Assembly (NCBI GenBank): GCA_003647375.1
Contig: QMMS01000199.1
Coordinates: 1-8,457 of the forward strand
DNA from: Deltaproteobacteria bacterium
GTDB taxonomy: Bacteria; Desulfobacterota; Desulfobacteria; Desulfobacterales; B30-G6
Length of the DNA: 8,457 nt
Direction: 5' to 3'
In this document: in pieces, positions 1-5,846 of the stretch
How the letters are laid out: every line of letters starts with the position of its first letter
How positions within the stretch are numbered: the first letter of the stretch is position 1
The notes under the pieces: generated by a model
What the model was told of the DNA's origin: nothing
Database searches by the model: none
The model's input: the letters and a program-made list of their open reading frames with translations, nothing else
Translations under genes and position numbers: made by a program

Positions 1-56
1 AAAAATTTAACCTCGTCATCAACCATCAATAGCTTTATTTTGTTTTCAGTGCTCAT
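1..56 (-). CDS. Receiver-domain response regulator, N-terminal fragment (runs off left edge)
   Basis: Only the first 18 codons are present; the gene continues beyond base 1. The peptide begins MSTENKIKLLMVDDEVKF. This is the beta-1 strand and acidic pocket (the paired Asp after LLMV) of a CheY-like receiver domain, so a response regulator is well supported even from so little. The ATG at 54-56 is preceded by a strong Shine-Dalgarno sequence (AGGGAGGA on the minus strand, about 61-68). It lies 38 bp downstream of the pseudo-kinase gene on the same strand, so the two are probably co-transcribed, and this receiver is a candidate phosphotransfer partner. Whether an output domain follows cannot be seen. 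Confidence 0.8.
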   Translation of the reverse strand, partial: MSTENKIKLLMVDDEVKF

Positions 57-94
57 GGCATCCTCCCTCACTTCTGTTCATGCAAGATGTTCCT

Positions 95-775
95 CTAATC
101 ATGGGCCCCCATCATTGTTACTGTTTTAATAGCCTCTGGTATAAGGAGATCGAAAGTTTGAAAATCATCGGCTATAAAAATCTTGACATCAATTGACGCA
201 GCAATTGCAAGGATTTTATCGATCGGAAATTTCTCATCATATAATTCTCCAAGATCTGAAAAGATTATTCTGACATCGCCGTTTTTTTCCGGGTATATGG
301 AGATCTGAATCTCTTCCCCCGTTCCCGTTGTCTTAAATGCAACTACAAGCACCTGATATATCAGATGTTGGAGCTGATACGGACATGTCAAAATCATCAG
401 TTCAGCATCTTGGGGAGCGTTCACCCGGGTCTTACTCGCATAACTCAAGAAACCGGCAATGTTAATCATCAGCTTAAGTATATTCAAGAGGTTTACACTT
501 TTAACCGACGTATCCACGCTGTGGGAAAAGGTATTCATCTGCTTAACGGTTGCAAAACCACGTTGAATTTCTTCTTCAATATCCTGGCTGCACGTCCTGA
601 ACATGTCCATGTCAATCTTTTTGCCTTTTTCTGCCAATACCGTCAGATCATTTAAGAGTCCGGCTGTTTCAGAAATAATGGCAAGGATATTTTTCAGTTC
701 ATGCGATATGTTGGCATTGATTTTTCCAAAAAACGCCAGGTCTTGGTTATTTTGAATATCAATGGCATTGTTCAT
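95..775 (-). CDS. Soluble histidine-kinase-like protein with intact H-box but degenerate ATP-binding domain (possible phosphotransferase)
   Basis: This 226-residue protein has no membrane segment. Residues about 10-85 form a DHp/HisKA-like helical region with an H-box centred on His25 (ISHELKN). The C-terminal part (about 95-215) sits where a HATPase_c domain belongs. However, the N-box asparagines are missing (the equivalent stretch near 134-149 reads LQHLIYQVLVVAF), only a weak G1-like Asp174-x-Gly176 remains, and no F-box or GTGLGL G2-box is present. Family knowledge: proteins with a DHp helix and an ATP-lid-less catalytic-like domain (ChpT, Spo0B type) act as histidine phosphotransferases. 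The phosphotransfer role here is inference. The H-box region resembles that of the nearby Cache kinase (both carry ETAG a few residues after the His). The ATG has a good ribosome site (AAGGAG, 781-786). A receiver gene follows 38 bp downstream. Confidence 0.75.
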   Translation of the reverse strand: MNNAIDIQNNQDLAFFGKINANISHELKNILAIISETAGLLNDLTVLAEKGKKIDMDMFRTCSQDIEEEIQRGFATVKQMNTFSHSVDTSVKSVNLLNILKLMINIAGFLSYASKTRVNAPQDAELMILTCPYQLQHLIYQVLVVAFKTTGTGEEIQISIYPEKNGDVRIIFSDLGELYDEKFPIDKILAIAASIDVKIFIADDFQTFDLLIPEAIKTVTMMGAHD

Positions 776-896
776 GACGTCTCCTTCTACTTTTTTTGTA
801 TCCTCGAAAAAACGGGATTAAACGCTAATGCTTGCTCATTCAGTAAATTGACCCCAACTAAGGGGTTGAACCATCGGGCCCTGGGTACGCGATCGT

Positions 897-1247
897 CTAT
901 CCGGCTACCTTGTGGAGAATTTTAATTAATGTTTCAATATGAAGTGGTTTCGAGAGATAGTAAGCGGCTTCAGCTGAACCAATCTTGAAATCGCTTTCTG
1001 ATCCATGGCCGGTGAGAAAAATAATTTTCATTTCGGAATTCAATTCTATCAATTTCCGTCTTAACTTGATCCCACCGATTCCCGGCATTTTGACGTCTAG
1101 AATGGCCACGTCGTATCGGTTGATTTCGGTTTTTTTCACGGCGTCTTCGCCAGTAAAGACAACATCGACGTCAATTCCACGTAATGCCAGCCGTTTGGAC
1201 AGCATTATGGCAAATTTTTTCTCGTCATCCACCAAAAGAATTTTCAT
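897..1247 (-). CDS. Single-domain response regulator (CheY-like receiver)
   Basis: This is a stand-alone receiver of 116 residues with no output domain. All the expected positions are present: acidic pair Asp7/Asp8, phospho-acceptor Asp51 (AILDVKMPG), Thr79 (FLTGHG) and Lys100 followed by Pro. The chosen ATG at 1245-1247 begins exactly at the first beta strand and has an upstream AGGAGG (about 1259-1264). A longer reading from 1307 would add 20 unlikely residues. The start lies inside the end of the Cache kinase gene (23-nt overlap), which implies translational coupling and cognate pairing. It shares the C-terminal motif KPLHIE with the receiver at 3003-3374, so the two are probably paralogues flanking one kinase. 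Likely role: a phosphorelay intermediate, a phosphate sink or a protein-protein output. Confidence 0.9.
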   Translation of the reverse strand: MKILLVDDEKKFAIMLSKRLALRGIDVDVVFTGEDAVKKTEINRYDVAILDVKMPGIGGIKLRRKLIELNSEMKIIFLTGHGSESDFKIGSAEAAYYLSKPLHIETLIKILHKVAG

Positions 1248-3006
1248 TGTCGCGCAATTCCTCCTGAGTACGAATCGGCAGGGTAATGGTAAAGGTTGTG
1301 CCCTCATTCTGTTTGCTATTTACCGAGATATTTCCGTGAAGCTTTGTAACAAGCCCGCTCGTGATGGCGAGCCCCAGTCCGGTTCCCTTGCCCCGTTCTT
1401 TTGTGGTAAAAAAAGGTTCGAATATTTTCGGCAGGGTTTCTTCCGGCATACCACAGCCATTGTCACTTATGGAAATGACAACGCTGTCAAGCCCTTCGCG
1501 CTTGGCTATGATATCCAGTCGGCACCCTTCATCTATGGCCTGAAAAGCATTGTTAACCAAATTCAGCAAGATCTGCTGTAATTTTCCACGGTCACTTTCA
1601 ATTTCAATATTCTCCTCCGGTATGTCCACATTTACTTTAATATTTCGGTATTCAGCCTCTTTGTTGTGAAAATTAAGCACATCGGAAATAATCTCTTTTA
1701 AGTTGATCTTTTGGATTTTGATATCGAATTTTCGTGCAAACCCGAGAAGTTGTCCAGTGATTCGACCACACCGCTCCACCGCTTCCAAAATGGAATCGAT
1801 GTTCTCCATCAATTCGTCGTCCTGATGGTATGTTTCGGCGATGGTGAAAAGATCTTTTATATAGCCGGCTGTTTCGTTGATCAATGCCAGCGGATTATTG
1901 ATCTCATGGGCGACACCGGCTGCCAGCTGACCAACTGATGCCAACTGACAGTTCTGCTCCACCAATGCCAGCGTTTCAGCCTTGTCCTTATCGGCCATAA
2001 ACATCTTGTTGACCATGAATGTGCAGGTAATGGTTATAACGATGAGGATAGTTATAACACAAAGGCCAACAAACCAGTTGATTTTGGAAAGCAATTCATC
2101 CCAGACACCCGTCATGCCTTCCTTCTGCTTGATCACCATGAGAATGAAAGGGGTATCGGCAATTTCGGTGGAAATAAAAGCATAGCCCGCAATGGATTGT
2201 CCTTGACCATCGCCGACTGTGATGGTCTGTGTTCTCGGGGAATATTTAGGTAGGGGCAGCAGGGCCATCTTCTCAAAAATGCTGCCGTGGTGTTTTGACG
2301 GCGTTTGTATGATCCCGGACAGGTTGACCAGAAAGATATCTGCATGCTTGCCGGTTTCATAGGAGGTCAGCGTTTGTATGAGCCGTTCTGTTTCAAGGGT
2401 GGCGCGTAATATAAAAAACGTGTTGTCCGCACGGAAAGACTTCACTGCAATGATGATGTGGGGTACGTCCCGGTATCCTCGAAATACTTCGCTCACATAA
2501 TAATTATTTTTGCGGCACTCGATGAACCAGTGTTGGTCGCTATAGTTTCTTCCCTCAAGGTTGAAAGGGCCGGCATAGGCAACTTGGGTACCGGTAGGGG
2601 AGATGACACTCAAATCCGATAATCCGCCGAAACCCAATTTTATGTTTCTCAAGACCTCAGACAGGTGCTCCGGGCTTGTTAGTTGTGCATATTCAATTTC
2701 ATTGACAGTGAATCTCAAGGCATTGAGCCGTTCCTCCATAAAAAAGGACACAGCTCTTCTGGCATTGGAAGTCAATCGTTCCGTACGCAGAATAAGCTCC
2801 GAATCAACCGATTTTTGAATCAACTGGTAATGTATGACTGCCACTGTAATCAACGGAACCAAAGCCGTCAGACCGAGAACCAAAATGCCGATAGCCCAGA
2901 TTTTGTTATAATTCGCGAATGTAAAATAAGGGTTCAGGTGCTCATCCGCCTGGTGGTAAAAATCCAGACGTATGAGCTTTAGTAATTTGCGAAATCTGTC
3001 GATCAT
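1225..3006 (-). CDS. Membrane-bound sensor histidine kinase with extracytoplasmic Cache-type sensor domain
   Basis: A 593-residue transmembrane kinase. A short cytoplasmic N-terminus is followed by TM1 (about 36-58), an extracytoplasmic domain of about 245 residues (60-307) with the pattern of a double Cache sensor (including a Y-S-D-Q-x-W-F stretch near 155-161), and TM2 (about 311-333). After a short linker comes HisKA with phospho-acceptor His367 (VAHEINNP). The HATPase_c domain is complete: N-box around 482-486 (NLVNN), G1 SDNGCGM (514-520), F-box FEPFF (529-533) and G2 GKGTGLGLAI (539-548). It should autophosphorylate and feed the receivers encoded on both sides. Its ATG overlaps the TGA of the upstream receiver by 4 nt and its end overlaps the next receiver. 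It is the only kinase in the window with a complete catalytic core. The ligand is unknown; Cache domains usually bind small organic molecules. Confidence 0.93.
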   Translation of the reverse strand: MIDRFRKLLKLIRLDFYHQADEHLNPYFTFANYNKIWAIGILVLGLTALVPLITVAVIHYQLIQKSVDSELILRTERLTSNARRAVSFFMEERLNALRFTVNEIEYAQLTSPEHLSEVLRNIKLGFGGLSDLSVISPTGTQVAYAGPFNLEGRNYSDQHWFIECRKNNYYVSEVFRGYRDVPHIIIAVKSFRADNTFFILRATLETERLIQTLTSYETGKHADIFLVNLSGIIQTPSKHHGSIFEKMALLPLPKYSPRTQTITVGDGQGQSIAGYAFISTEIADTPFILMVIKQKEGMTGVWDELLSKINWFVGLCVITILIVITITCTFMVNKMFMADKDKAETLALVEQNCQLASVGQLAAGVAHEINNPLALINETAGYIKDLFTIAETYHQDDELMENIDSILEAVERCGRITGQLLGFARKFDIKIQKINLKEIISDVLNFHNKEAEYRNIKVNVDIPEENIEIESDRGKLQQILLNLVNNAFQAIDEGCRLDIIAKREGLDSVVISISDNGCGMPEETLPKIFEPFFTTKERGKGTGLGLAITSGLVTKLHGNISVNSKQNEGTTFTITLPIRTQEELRDNENSFGG

Positions 3007-3374
3007 GCAGACGTCTCTTTGATGTGTGCCAAAATAGTTACCAGCGCTTCAATGTGCAATGGTTTGTGCATAAATGCGTAGGCCCCTTGCCGCATGCATT
3101 CTTGTCGATCTTTTTCCGTCCCATGTGCGGTTAATATAATCACGGGCATCGTAGCGCAACTCTCTTTGATCCGGGTCAGAACTTCGATACCATAAATATC
3201 CGGCAGGCGAAGGTCCAGTAGCGTAAGAAAGAATTGTTTGCGTTTTATAATCTCCAGCGCCTGTCTCCCGTTGTAACAGACCTCGCATACACAGCCTCGA
3301 AGATTTAATCGTTTGGCAAGCATTTTTGCGTACCGTTTTTCATCGTCGACAATTAATATATTATAATGTACCAT
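3003..3374 (-). CDS. Single-domain response regulator (CheY-like receiver), first gene of the leftward operon
   Basis: A 123-residue stand-alone receiver. Visible landmarks are Asp10/Asp11 (LIVDDEK), phospho-acceptor Asp54 (LTLLDLRLPD), Thr82 (LTAHG) and Lys104-Pro105 (HKPLHIE). It has no output domain. The stop overlaps the kinase start as ATGA, indicating tight coupling with the Cache kinase. The ATG at 3372-3374 lacks a clear Shine-Dalgarno sequence and sits behind an A/T-rich leader of about 43 nt if transcription starts at the minus-strand promoter described at 3424-3452. It is similar to the receiver at 897-1247 (shared DDEK near the N-terminus, KRL-x-LRG, KPLHIE), so a duplication placed one copy on each side of the kinase. 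Confidence 0.9.
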   Translation of the reverse strand: MVHYNILIVDDEKRYAKMLAKRLNLRGCVCEVCYNGRQALEIIKRKQFFLTLLDLRLPDIYGIEVLTRIKESCATMPVIILTAHGTEKDRQECMRQGAYAFMHKPLHIEALVTILAHIKETSA

Positions 3375-3391
3375 TTTGCAACTTTTTTATA

Positions 3392-3420
3392 TTGACTGTG
3401 TTAAATTATTGTTTTATAGA
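3392..3420 (+). promoter_or_regulatory. Sigma-70-like promoter for the permease gene
   Basis: A -35 box TTGACT (3392-3397) and a -10 box TATAGA (3415-3420) are separated by exactly 17 bp. Each box differs from consensus at one position. It points toward the TauE/SafE gene, whose ATG is 56 bp beyond the -10. The predicted start near 3427 falls in the opposing promoter's -10 box. Confidence 0.6.
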
Positions 3421-3422
3421 AC

Positions 3423-3432
3423 ATGTATACAT
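3423..3432. promoter_or_regulatory. Perfect 10-bp palindrome, candidate operator
   Basis: ATGTATACAT is its own reverse complement. It covers the minus-strand -10 box and the predicted plus-strand start site. A dimeric DNA-binding protein bound here would block both promoters. A 10-bp palindrome in A/T-rich DNA can also be chance. Confidence 0.35.
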
Positions 3433-3452
3433 AAAAAGGTTTCATTTGTAAA
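3424..3452 (-). promoter_or_regulatory. Sigma-70-like promoter for the leftward receiver-kinase operon
   Basis: Read on the minus strand: -35 TTTACA (3447-3452), 17-bp spacer, -10 TATACA (3424-3429). The predicted start near 3417 lies inside the opposing promoter's -10 box (3415-3420) and gives a leader of about 43 nt before the receiver ATG. Confidence 0.55.
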
Positions 3453-3475
3453 CATTTATTTGAAAGGTTGATTAA

Positions 3476-4453
3476 ATGTTAAACATTCGAGTTTTTTCGA
3501 CAGGTCGGTGGCTTGTGTCTTTATCTGTATTGGTCCTGAGTAACCCGCTGGCAGCATATGCTGTGGAACAAACGGCAGCTATCGACTCGACTAAACCCTG
3601 GTGGTTCTGGCCGATTGTTCTGTTTTTTTTCTGTCTTATCCTCGGCATATTGGCTGTCATGGCAGGTGTCGGCGGCGGCGTTCTTTATGTGCCGTTGGTG
3701 AGTGGTTTTTTCCCCTTCCACATCGATTTCGTCAGGGGAATCGGGCTAATGGTCGCGCTGGCAGGCGCGTTGGCAGCCGGTCCGGGCCTGCTCCGGCGGA
3801 ATCTGGCTAATCTGCGACTCGCCCTGCCGGTGGCCCTCATCGCCTCCACTTTTTCTGTTGCTGGCGCGATGCTCGGGCTCTATCTCTCCGCATTGAACCC
3901 AGACATCATTCAGGTCTGCTTGGGAGTAACCATCGTAGCCATAGCCATATTGTTACTTTATTCAAAGAACACTGAAAAGCCGGTTGTAACAAAACAGGAT
4001 GCCATCGGATTGGCCCTGGGCTTGGGAGGGGCCTACTGGGATGACGGCGCCCGGGAAATCGTGGAATGGAAAACTCATAGAACCTTACTGGGATTGTTCA
4101 TGTTTATTCTGGTAGGTCTTCTGGCCGGCATGTTCGGACTCGGCGCCGGATGGGCCAACGTGCCGGTTCTCAACCTGCTGATGGGTGTTCCTTTAAAGGT
4201 TTCCGTGGCCACCAGCAAGTTTTTACTGTCCATTACTGACACATCAGCGGCCTGGATATATTTGAACAGGGGATGTGTTATCCCACTGATAGGGATTCCC
4301 TCCATCGTGGGTTTGATGCTGGGCTCACTTATTGGTGTCAAGATCCTCGCTGTTGCCAAGCCAAAAATGATACGTTATATTGTTATCACAGTGCTGTTTT
4401 TTGCAGGGTTGAAAGCCATTGACAAAGGAACGGGCCTGGGGTTGCTGGGATAA
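3476..4453 (+). CDS. TauE/SafE-family membrane permease (probable sulfur-compound anion transporter)
   Basis: A 325-residue polytopic protein. The N-terminus (1-30) looks like a cleavable signal or first membrane segment ending in LAAYA. About eight further hydrophobic helices follow. The two-repeat design of the family is visible: repeat 1 has AGVGGGVLYVPL (63-74) and repeat 2 has the matching GLGAGWANVPVLN (221-233), followed by PLKVSVATS (239-247). A charged loop (about 165-203, with WDD and EIVEW) joins the halves on the cytoplasmic side. The family moves sulfite, sulfonates, thiosulfate or related organic anions; the substrate here is not determinable. The start has GAAAGG (3462-3467) 8 nt upstream. 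It is the first gene rightward from the divergent promoter region and is probably co-transcribed with the small membrane gene 30 bp downstream. Confidence 0.87.
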   Translation: MLNIRVFSTGRWLVSLSVLVLSNPLAAYAVEQTAAIDSTKPWWFWPIVLFFFCLILGILAVMAGVGGGVLYVPLVSGFFPFHIDFVRGIGLMVALAGALAAGPGLLRRNLANLRLALPVALIASTFSVAGAMLGLYLSALNPDIIQVCLGVTIVAIAILLLYSKNTEKPVVTKQDAIGLALGLGGAYWDDGAREIVEWKTHRTLLGLFMFILVGLLAGMFGLGAGWANVPVLNLLMGVPLKVSVATSKFLLSITDTSAAWIYLNRGCVIPLIGIPSIVGLMLGSLIGVKILAVAKPKMIRYIVITVLFFAGLKAIDKGTGLGLLG

Positions 4454-4483
4454 AGACAAAACCGCTGAAATAGGGGGCGACGC

Positions 4484-4915
4484 ATGCAAAGCAGCGACAA
4501 AGAACAGAGTGTTAAGGCGTCACGGGAACAGATTGTCTACGCTAACCTACTGATTATCGGCGTATGGGCTGGAATTGCTGTTCTCGTGACAACCTATGCG
4601 ATATATCTGGCCGGATTATTGCCTTCCCACGTCAAGATGTCATTGATTCCAAAGATTTGGGACAAAAATGTCACCGACTATCTCGAGATCACTCATTCTC
4701 CCCATGGGTGGGGATGGGTCGCCTTGCTGGCAAAGGGGGACTTTTTAAACTATATCGGTTTAACCCTGCTTGGCCTGATGACCATTTTTTGCTTTCTGGT
4801 TCTGCTCAGGGGCTATATCCGTCAAAAAAACTGGATTTTCGCGGTCATTGCGTTCCTGGAAATCGCGGTGTTGTCGATTGCAGCTTCCGGAATTTTGGGC
4901 AGTGGCGGCCATTAA
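4484..4915 (+). CDS. Small three-helix membrane protein linked to the permease
   Basis: A 143-residue protein that I do not firmly recognise. A hydrophilic N-terminus (1-18) is followed by TM1 (about 20-46), a roughly 40-residue loop containing HSPHGWGW (71-78), TM2 (about 88-110) and TM3 (about 117-138), ending in a glycine-rich tail. A strong ribosome site AGGGGG (4472-4477) precedes the ATG, which lies 30 bp after the permease stop. Small membrane proteins, some in DUF1634, often accompany TauE/SafE genes. A DUF1634 relationship is possible but I cannot show it from the residues. The likely role is an accessory or stabilising subunit of the permease (inferred from position only). Confidence 0.75.
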   Translation: MQSSDKEQSVKASREQIVYANLLIIGVWAGIAVLVTTYAIYLAGLLPSHVKMSLIPKIWDKNVTDYLEITHSPHGWGWVALLAKGDFLNYIGLTLLGLMTIFCFLVLLRGYIRQKNWIFAVIAFLEIAVLSIAASGILGSGGH

Positions 4916-5029
4916 GTTAAGGTGCATCATTGCAGCCACCCAATAAATTGCCCCTTTCCCATGCATTGTCAGGGGATAAGCAACGTTTTTTCAAATGATC
5001 CCATATCTGGAATTATTTAAAGGTGAAAT

Positions 5030-5836
5030 ATGAAAGCAAAAGAAATCAATATCCTGCTGGTGGATGACAACGAAAAGTTTCTGAAATCCGTTGCTAAAAG
5101 AGCCATTATAAAAGGATTCAACGTTTTCACCGCGACCAATGGCCGGCAAGCTATCGAGATCGCACAAAAGCAACACATGCATGTTGCCGTGGTCGATCAA
5201 AGAATGCCCGATATGGATGGCCTGGTGGTTATCACGAAGTTGAAGGAATTGTTGCCCGATATTAAAACGATCCTGCTGACAGGTCACGGCGACGAAAAGC
5301 TTAAAGAAACCACCGAAGCACTCAATTCCTCCTTTTTTCACAAATCAGAAATGGGAAAGTTCTGGTCGTTTTTATTGAACCTTCCTTTAGGAAGCATCAA
5401 TATTCTTTTGGTGGATGACAACAAAAAATTCCTTGAGAAGATAGCCGAGCGGATCCGGCTGAAAGGATATGAGCCCTATTCGGCACTAAATGGACATGAG
5501 GCCATCGAAATCACGCGAACAACCAAAATCCATGTGGCCGTCGTCGATCAGCGAATGCCGGATATGGACGGTTTGGCGGTGATTACGAAACTCAAAGAAA
5601 TCGATGCGGACATTAAAACGTTGCTGTTGACAGCCCATGGTGACGAAAAACTTCAAGAGGCCACGGAAGCCCTCAACGCATCCTATTTCGAAAAAGAGAA
5701 CATGGGAAAATTCTGGGGTTTTGTAAGGAAAATGCTGCAAAGTCTTGAAAATTCCATGGCGGCTGCAGGAATGGCGACCGGTGGAGACCTGGAGAACGCC
5801 GTTGATATCGAATCTCATCACACTAAAAAGAAATAG
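5030..5836 (+). CDS. Response regulator with two tandem receiver domains and no output domain
   Basis: A 268-residue protein of two homologous CheY-like domains (about 6-115 and 123-232) plus a polar tail. Domain 1 has Asp12/Asp13, phospho-acceptor Asp56 (VVDQRMPDMDG), Thr84 and Lys105. Domain 2 has Asp129/Asp130, Asp173 in the same motif, Thr201 and Lys222. In both, the lysine is not followed by the usual proline: the stretches read FFHKSEMGKFW and YFEKENMGKFW. Both domains look phosphorylatable. The start has AAGGTG (5020-5025) four bases upstream. The 114-bp gap from the previous gene shows no convincing terminator or promoter. The next gene starts 10 bp downstream and opens with a third domain of the same subtype, so these two proteins are probably produced together and see the same phosphodonor. 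Confidence 0.9.
   Translation: MKAKEINILLVDDNEKFLKSVAKRAIIKGFNVFTATNGRQAIEIAQKQHMHVAVVDQRMPDMDGLVVITKLKELLPDIKTILLTGHGDEKLKETTEALNSSFFHKSEMGKFWSFLLNLPLGSINILLVDDNKKFLEKIAERIRLKGYEPYSALNGHEAIEITRTTKIHVAVVDQRMPDMDGLAVITKLKEIDADIKTLLLTAHGDEKLQEATEALNASYFEKENMGKFWGFVRKMLQSLENSMAAAGMATGGDLENAVDIESHHTKKK
5045..5746 (+). repeat. Tandem duplication of a receiver-domain module (2 x 351 bp)
   Basis: Residues 6-122 and 123-239 of the double-receiver protein align without a gap at a 117-codon offset. The blocks around the phospho-acceptor are nearly identical in protein but differ at many third codon positions in DNA (compare about 5190-5250 with 5541-5601). This indicates an old duplication held by selection rather than a recent copy. 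The receiver of the next gene (5847 on) is a more distant third member. Confidence 0.85.
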
Positions 5837-5846
5837 TTTTTCAAAA

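Noticed and set aside
365..655. Plus-strand open frame opposite the pseudo-kinase (and similar ones opposite the Cache kinase)
   Set aside because: They are antisense shadows: no ribosome sites, atypical composition, and the minus-strand products show clear signalling motifs.
851..866. ACCCC-AACTAA-GGGGT hairpin in the 121-bp gap between the receiver at 897 and the pseudo-kinase
   Set aside because: A 5-bp stem with no T-run on either strand. A TTTACT/TTTAAT pair nearby has a 19-bp spacer and is too weak to call as a promoter.
1248..1307. Upstream extension of the second single-domain receiver to 1307
   Set aside because: The extra 20 residues precede the canonical receiver start, lie within kinase coding sequence, and the ATG at 1245-1247 has its own AGGAGG.
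4919..4935. GGTGC-ATCA-TTGC resembling a sigma-54 promoter upstream of the double-receiver gene
   Set aside because: Only 9 bases separate GG and GC instead of 10, and other consensus positions fail. The spacing is strict for sigma-54.
4951..4991. CCCCT...AGGGG inverted repeat followed by T residues after the small membrane gene
   Set aside because: The stem is only 5 bp with a 15-base loop, and the T-run begins about 10 bases after the stem, so this is not a convincing terminator.
5745..5846. Longer start (TTG at 5745) for the NtrC-like gene
   Set aside because: It would add 34 residues overlapping the previous gene in another frame. The ATG at 5847 begins directly at the receiver domain's first strand.
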